Of a DNA stretch of 9,250 nucleotides, positions 7,040 through 9,250 are shown piece by piece; the first letter of the stretch is position 1; each line of letters begins with the position of its first letter. The notes beneath the pieces were generated by a model. That model had not been told where the DNA came from and did no database searches. It saw only the letters and a list, made by a program, of their open reading frames with translations. A program made the translations under genes and the position numbers. Source of the stretch: Clostridiales bacterium (lineage in GTDB: Bacteria; Bacillota; Clostridia; Lachnospirales; Lachnospiraceae); NCBI GenBank assembly GCA_019420405.1, contig JAHZHF010000110.1:1-9250 (forward strand), written 5' to 3'.

Positions 7040-8365
7040 TTACTCATTCTCCGTCTCGATAAACTCGATTTCCTCTTCTTTTTCATCCCAGGCGGCGTCT
7101 TCTGGTTCGTAAGCTTCCCCGGCTTCATAAGAATCCTCATCATAGGAAGCATTTTCATCATAAGATTCGCCGTCATAAGCATCTCCTGCATAAGCGCCGT
7201 CGTCATACGCCCCGTTCTCGTCGTAATCAGCATACGCTTCTTCACTGTATTCATCATCGTAATCGCCGGTGTATCCTTCCTCACCCACAAGGCCCATCTG
7301 CTCCATGTAGTTCTCCGGAAGATCTCCCGCCTCGATCGCCTGAGTCTCGCTCTTGATATCAATCTTATATCCGGTCAGACGCGCAGCCAGACGTGCGTTC
7401 TGTCCCTCTTTTCCAATCGCAAGGGAAAGCTGGTAATCCGGTACGATCACACTGGCAATCTTCTCCTCCGGGTCAGCCATAACGGAAATGACCTTTGCCG
7501 GACTCAGCGCATTCTCGATCAGAAGCGCCGGGTTTTCATCCCAGTTGATGATATCGATCTTCTCTCCCCGAAGCTCTCTTACCACTGCATTGACCCTGGC
7601 GCCATTCATACCGACACATGCACCTACCGGATCTACGTTCGGATCGTTGGACCAGACCGCCATCTTCGTCCTTGATCCTGCCTCGCGGGCAATGCTCTTG
7701 ATCTCTACCGTTCCGTCTCTGACCTCTGCCACTTCCGCTTCGAAGAGTCTCTTCACCAGCTCCGGATGAGTACGGGATACAAGGATCTTCGGTCCCTTCG
7801 GTGTATTCTTCACTTCCACTACATACAGCTTAATTCTCTCCGTAGGCTCAAAATGCTCTGTCTTCACCTGCTCGTTCTCTGTCAGCATAGCGTCCGCCCT
7901 GCCCAGGTTGATACTGATATTTCTTCCCACGTAACGCTGAACAATACCGGTTACGATATCTTTCTCTTTCTCGAAATACTGGTCGAACACAACCTTTCTT
8001 TCTTCCTCGCGGATCTTCTGGAGGATCAGGTTTTTCGCGTTCTGCGTTGCAATACGGCCGAACTCCTTGGAGTGAACGGGCACCTGCGCCACGTCTCCGA
8101 TCTGCAGGGCAGAATCCAGCTTCTCCGCATCCTCAAGACTGATCTCAAGGGCCGGGTCCATCACTTCCTCAACCACTTCCTTCTCCGCGTACACCGCATA
8201 ATCGCAAGTCTCTTTATCCATGATTACCTTGATATTCTCCGCTGTCCCGAAATGATTCTTACAGGCGCTGATCAGAGAATTCTCGATTGCGTCCATCATT
8301 ACATCCCTGCTGATGTTCTTCTCTTTTTCAAGGATTGTCAATGCTTCCATTAACTCTGTGTTCAT
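7040..8365 (-). CDS. nusA: Transcription termination/antitermination factor NusA, with an acidic Tyr-rich tail
   Basis: Binds RNA polymerase and nascent RNA, and promotes pausing and intrinsic termination. The 441-residue protein has the RNA-polymerase-binding N-terminal domain (about 1-133), an S1 domain (about 136-202, VTGIVQRYVGRNISINLG), KH1 (about 205-281, DPVGACVGMNGARVNAVV) and KH2 (about 285-345, LAIGKEGQNARLAARLTGYKI). Bacillus NusA ends near this point. Here a further 81 residues (361-441) form a low-complexity tail with 35 Asp/Glu, one Lys, no Arg, and 12 Tyr spaced about every 5 residues. The ATG start has AGGAGG 9 nt upstream (8375-8380). A 9-codon mini-ORF with its own strong ribosome binding site precedes it in the same frame. 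Confidence 0.96.
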   Translation of the reverse strand: MNTELMEALTILEKEKNISRDVMMDAIENSLISACKNHFGTAENIKVIMDKETCDYAVYAEKEVVEEVMDPALEISLEDAEKLDSALQIGDVAQVPVHSKEFGRIATQNAKNLILQKIREEERKVVFDQYFEKEKDIVTGIVQRYVGRNISINLGRADAMLTENEQVKTEHFEPTERIKLYVVEVKNTPKGPKILVSRTHPELVKRLFEAEVAEVRDGTVEIKSIAREAGSRTKMAVWSNDPNVDPVGACVGMNGARVNAVVRELRGEKIDIINWDENPALLIENALSPAKVISVMADPEEKIASVIVPDYQLSLAIGKEGQNARLAARLTGYKIDIKSETQAIEAGDLPENYMEQMGLVGEEGYTGDYDDEYSEEAYADYDENGAYDDGAYAGDAYDGESYDENASYDEDSYEAGEAYEPEDAAWDEKEEEIEFIETENE

Positions 8366-8386
8366 TCTTACTTTCCTCCTAAATAA

Positions 8387-8416
8387 TTAATAATCGTAAC
8401 CATTCAGCCGCGCCAT
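8387..8416 (-). CDS. Nine-codon mini-ORF upstream of nusA (possible leader peptide)
   Basis: ATG at 8414-8416 opens the peptide MARLNGYDY and stops at TAA 8387-8389. A 7-nt AAGGAGG (8424-8430), fully complementary to the anti-Shine-Dalgarno, is spaced 7 nt from the ATG, which is ideal. The stop lies 21 nt before the nusA ATG and the two are in the same frame. The codons CGG CTG AA form the 3' arm of a hairpin (8403-8446), so ribosomes on the mini-ORF would open it. The signal is too good to be likely noise, but function is unknown and conservation untested. Confidence 0.5.
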   Translation of the reverse strand: MARLNGYDY

Positions 8417-8446
8417 AATTCCGCCTCCTTATGTCAGACGGCTGAA
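8403..8446 (-). promoter_or_regulatory. Hairpin holding the mini-ORF ribosome binding site, rimP-nusA junction
   Basis: On the transcript TTCAGCCG (8446-8439) pairs perfectly with CGGCTGAA (8410-8403), leaving a 28-nt loop that exposes AAGGAGG and the mini-ORF ATG. No U-run follows, so it is not an intrinsic terminator. It begins 6 nt after the rimP stop. It could regulate translation, be a processing site between rimP and nusA, or be chance. Confidence 0.5.
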
Positions 8447-8452
8447 CTCTTA

Positions 8453-8920
8453 CTAAAAATCCAACGCCAGACGGATCAGAGCGATCTCTGATCTCTCAAA
8501 TGTCTGTTCTGTATCATCCTCATATGCGATCGTCACAGTATTCTCATCGTAGCTTTTCAGTATTCCGGTGAATTCTTTCTGACGGTCGATCGCCCGGTAA
8601 GTCCGGATCTCAACCTCGTCTCCCAGACTTCTCTTAAAGTCCTTCTCCTTCTTTAAGGGACGCCCCAGTCCCGGAGAGCTCACCTCGAACACGTAAGAAT
8701 CCTCAATGTAGTCTTTCTCGTCAAGGATATCGGAGAACCGTCTGCTGACCGCCTCACAGTCATCCACGGTGATGCCGCCGGGTTTATCAATATACGCCCG
8801 CAGGTACCATGTACCTCCCTCTTTGACATACTCCACATCCACCAGCTCAAAATTAAGCTCTGTCACAATGGGCTCCAGAAGCTGTTCTGTCTTCTGTTCA
8901 TATTCTTCTCTTTTTGACAC
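8453..8920 (-). CDS. rimP: Ribosome maturation factor RimP
   Basis: Assists 30S assembly, binding the S12 region of the pre-30S particle in the cytoplasm. The product has 155 residues, the usual size. The N-terminal domain (about 1-85) includes YIDKPGGITVDDCEAVSR (43-60) and YVFEVSSPGLGRPL (76-89), the family signature; an SH3-like C-terminal domain follows (DEVEIRTYR, KEFTGILKSYDENTVTI). I place the start at GTG 8918-8920, where AAGGAG (8927-8932) sits 6 nt upstream. The frame stays open 17 codons further upstream, but that part has no good start signal. It is the first gene of the operon, behind a promoter and a leader of about 125 nt. Confidence 0.95.
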   Translation of the reverse strand: MSKREEYEQKTEQLLEPIVTELNFELVDVEYVKEGGTWYLRAYIDKPGGITVDDCEAVSRRFSDILDEKDYIEDSYVFEVSSPGLGRPLKKEKDFKRSLGDEVEIRTYRAIDRQKEFTGILKSYDENTVTIAYEDDTEQTFERSEIALIRLALDF

Positions 8921-8997
8921 GCTGTACTCCTTCTCCTTTACCTGATTATGCCACCCGGAAATCCGAAACACCGCGTTTCATTAACGCCTGCAACAAA

Positions 8998-9023
8998 GAA
9001 GAGTGAACTTTCGTTCACTCTTC
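8998..9023 (-). terminator. Leader hairpin with GAAA loop, likely attenuator of the operon
   Basis: In the transcript GAAGAGTGAAC (9023-9013), a GAAA tetraloop, and GTTCACTCTTC (9008-8998) form a perfect 11-bp stem. It is followed by TTTGTTGC, a short U-tract broken by G. It lies about 20 nt after the predicted transcription start and about 78 nt before the rimP start codon. A hairpin with a poor U-tract is what NusA-dependent terminators look like, and in Bacillus subtilis the nusA operon is reported to be autoregulated by NusA-dependent attenuation. It could also be a stabilising 5' hairpin or the terminator of a gene further upstream. Confidence 0.65.
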
Positions 9024-9051
9024 TGCCGGATTCCTTATGTAACTATATGCA

Positions 9052-9080
9052 ACTTTAACACCTTTTTCCATAGAAATCAA
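9052..9080 (-). promoter_or_regulatory. Sigma-A-type promoter of the rimP-nusA-infB operon
   Basis: Reading left, -35 TTGATT (9075-9080), a 17-nt spacer, and -10 TAAAGT (9052-9057) with an extended TGT just before it. Expected transcription start is near 9045. Each hexamer matches consensus in 4 of 6 positions and the spacing is optimal. It directs transcription into the leader hairpin and rimP. Confidence 0.7.
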
Positions 9081-9159
9081 GCCCCTGTAAGAAAAAAATG
9101 CAAGATTACAGCTATAAAGTTCACTAACTTACAGATAAAAAACGTCCGAAAACAGGGGC
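9081..9159. repeat. Inverted repeat next to the operon promoter
   Basis: GCCCCTGT (9081-9088) and ACAGGGGC (9152-9159) form a perfect 8-bp inverted repeat around a 63-nt AT-rich spacer; the left arm touches the -35 box. A second pairing choice exists between CTGTAAG (9085-9091) and CTTACAG (9128-9134), with TTACAG repeated at 9106-9111. It could be a pair of regulator half-sites, a structured RNA on either strand, or a dispersed intergenic element. I cannot assign it. Confidence 0.4.
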
Positions 9160-9230
9160 AATTCTCAAGACGTATTCTGCGGGGATGGAGGACGGCTCAG
9201 GGCTTCGCTCGTGCGCTCAAGGAGGGCGTA

Positions 9231-9250
9231 ATGTTTAACAGGTGGGAATC
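9231..9250 (+). CDS. Possible start of a divergent gene, cut by the window edge
   Basis: ATG at 9231 has a strong AAGGAGG (9219-9225) with 5-nt spacing and opens MFNRWE before the window ends. No convincing plus-strand promoter is seen between 9090 and 9215. Six codons do not allow identification and the call rests on the ribosome binding site alone. Confidence 0.2.

Noticed and set aside
6608..7675. Plus-strand open frame of 355 codons opposite ylxQ, rnpM and nusA
   Set aside because: Covers three real genes on the other strand, including the reverse of the repetitive NusA tail; no domain recognised.
8921..8971. N-terminal extension of rimP to 8971
   Set aside because: The GTG at 8920 has AAGGAG 6 nt upstream and gives the normal family length; the extension starts in leader hairpin sequence.
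9136..9173. Terminator-like ACGTC/GACGT stem followed by a T-run on the minus strand
   Set aside because: Only 5 bp of stem with a 22-nt loop; too weak to call, though it could end a gene lying beyond the right edge.
9165..9248. Minus-strand frame of 27 codons open to the right edge, ending at TGA 9165-9167
   Set aside because: Could be the tail of an upstream gene, but it is short, Pro/Ser-rich and has no recognisable family feature.
9181..9250. Cobalamin-riboswitch-like text (TTTAACAGGTGGGAATC)
   Set aside because: The order and conserved blocks of the riboswitch core are not present, and the window ends before it could be verified.

Overview
This window holds a nearly complete nusA-infB operon of a Gram-positive Firmicute, all on the minus strand, so transcription runs from the right edge to the left. 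In transcription order the genes are rimP, nusA, rnpM (ylxR), ylxQ, infB, rbfA, nrnA, truB and ribF. This order, the IF2 with its long Arg/Pro/Gly linker, strong AGGAGG-type ribosome binding sites, and TTG/GTG starts point to a Clostridia genome, most likely Lachnospiraceae. That placement is inference from gene order and protein style, not from a search.

Layout from the right. Positions 8921-9250 are non-coding apart from a possible divergent gene start at the very edge. They hold a convincing sigma-A-type promoter (9052-9080) reading left, then a roughly 125-nt leader. The leader carries a perfect 11-bp hairpin with a GAAA loop and a poor U-tract (8998-9023), a good candidate for the NusA-dependent attenuator known for this operon in Bacillus. 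Next come rimP (GTG start), a short gap holding a 9-codon mini-ORF with an ideal ribosome binding site embedded in a hairpin (8387-8446), and nusA. Tightly packed rnpM, ylxQ (overlapping by 14 nt) and infB follow, then rbfA, nrnA, truB (4-nt ATGA overlap) and ribF. Downstream of ribF (1-146) no terminator is visible. There is a perfect 12-bp palindrome overlapping a possible promoter, and a possible start of another minus-strand gene running off the left edge.

Together the genes serve transcription-translation coupling and ribosome/RNA maturation. RimP and RbfA mature the 30S subunit, NusA controls pausing and termination, and RnpM and YlxQ are small RNA-binding proteins. IF2 places initiator tRNA, NrnA degrades nanoRNA/pAp, TruB makes pseudouridine-55 in tRNA, and RibF makes FMN and FAD.

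The core genes are ordinary. The unusual parts are (1) the mini-ORF and hairpin before nusA, (2) a tyrosine-punctuated acidic tail on NusA, (3) a 12-bp tandem repeat inserted in the 3' part of truB, (4) the long arginine-rich repetitive linker of IF2, opposite in charge to the NusA tail, and (5) structured DNA around the operon promoter and after ribF. I found no CRISPR, mobile element, tRNA or rRNA, and no evidence of a new defence or metabolic system.
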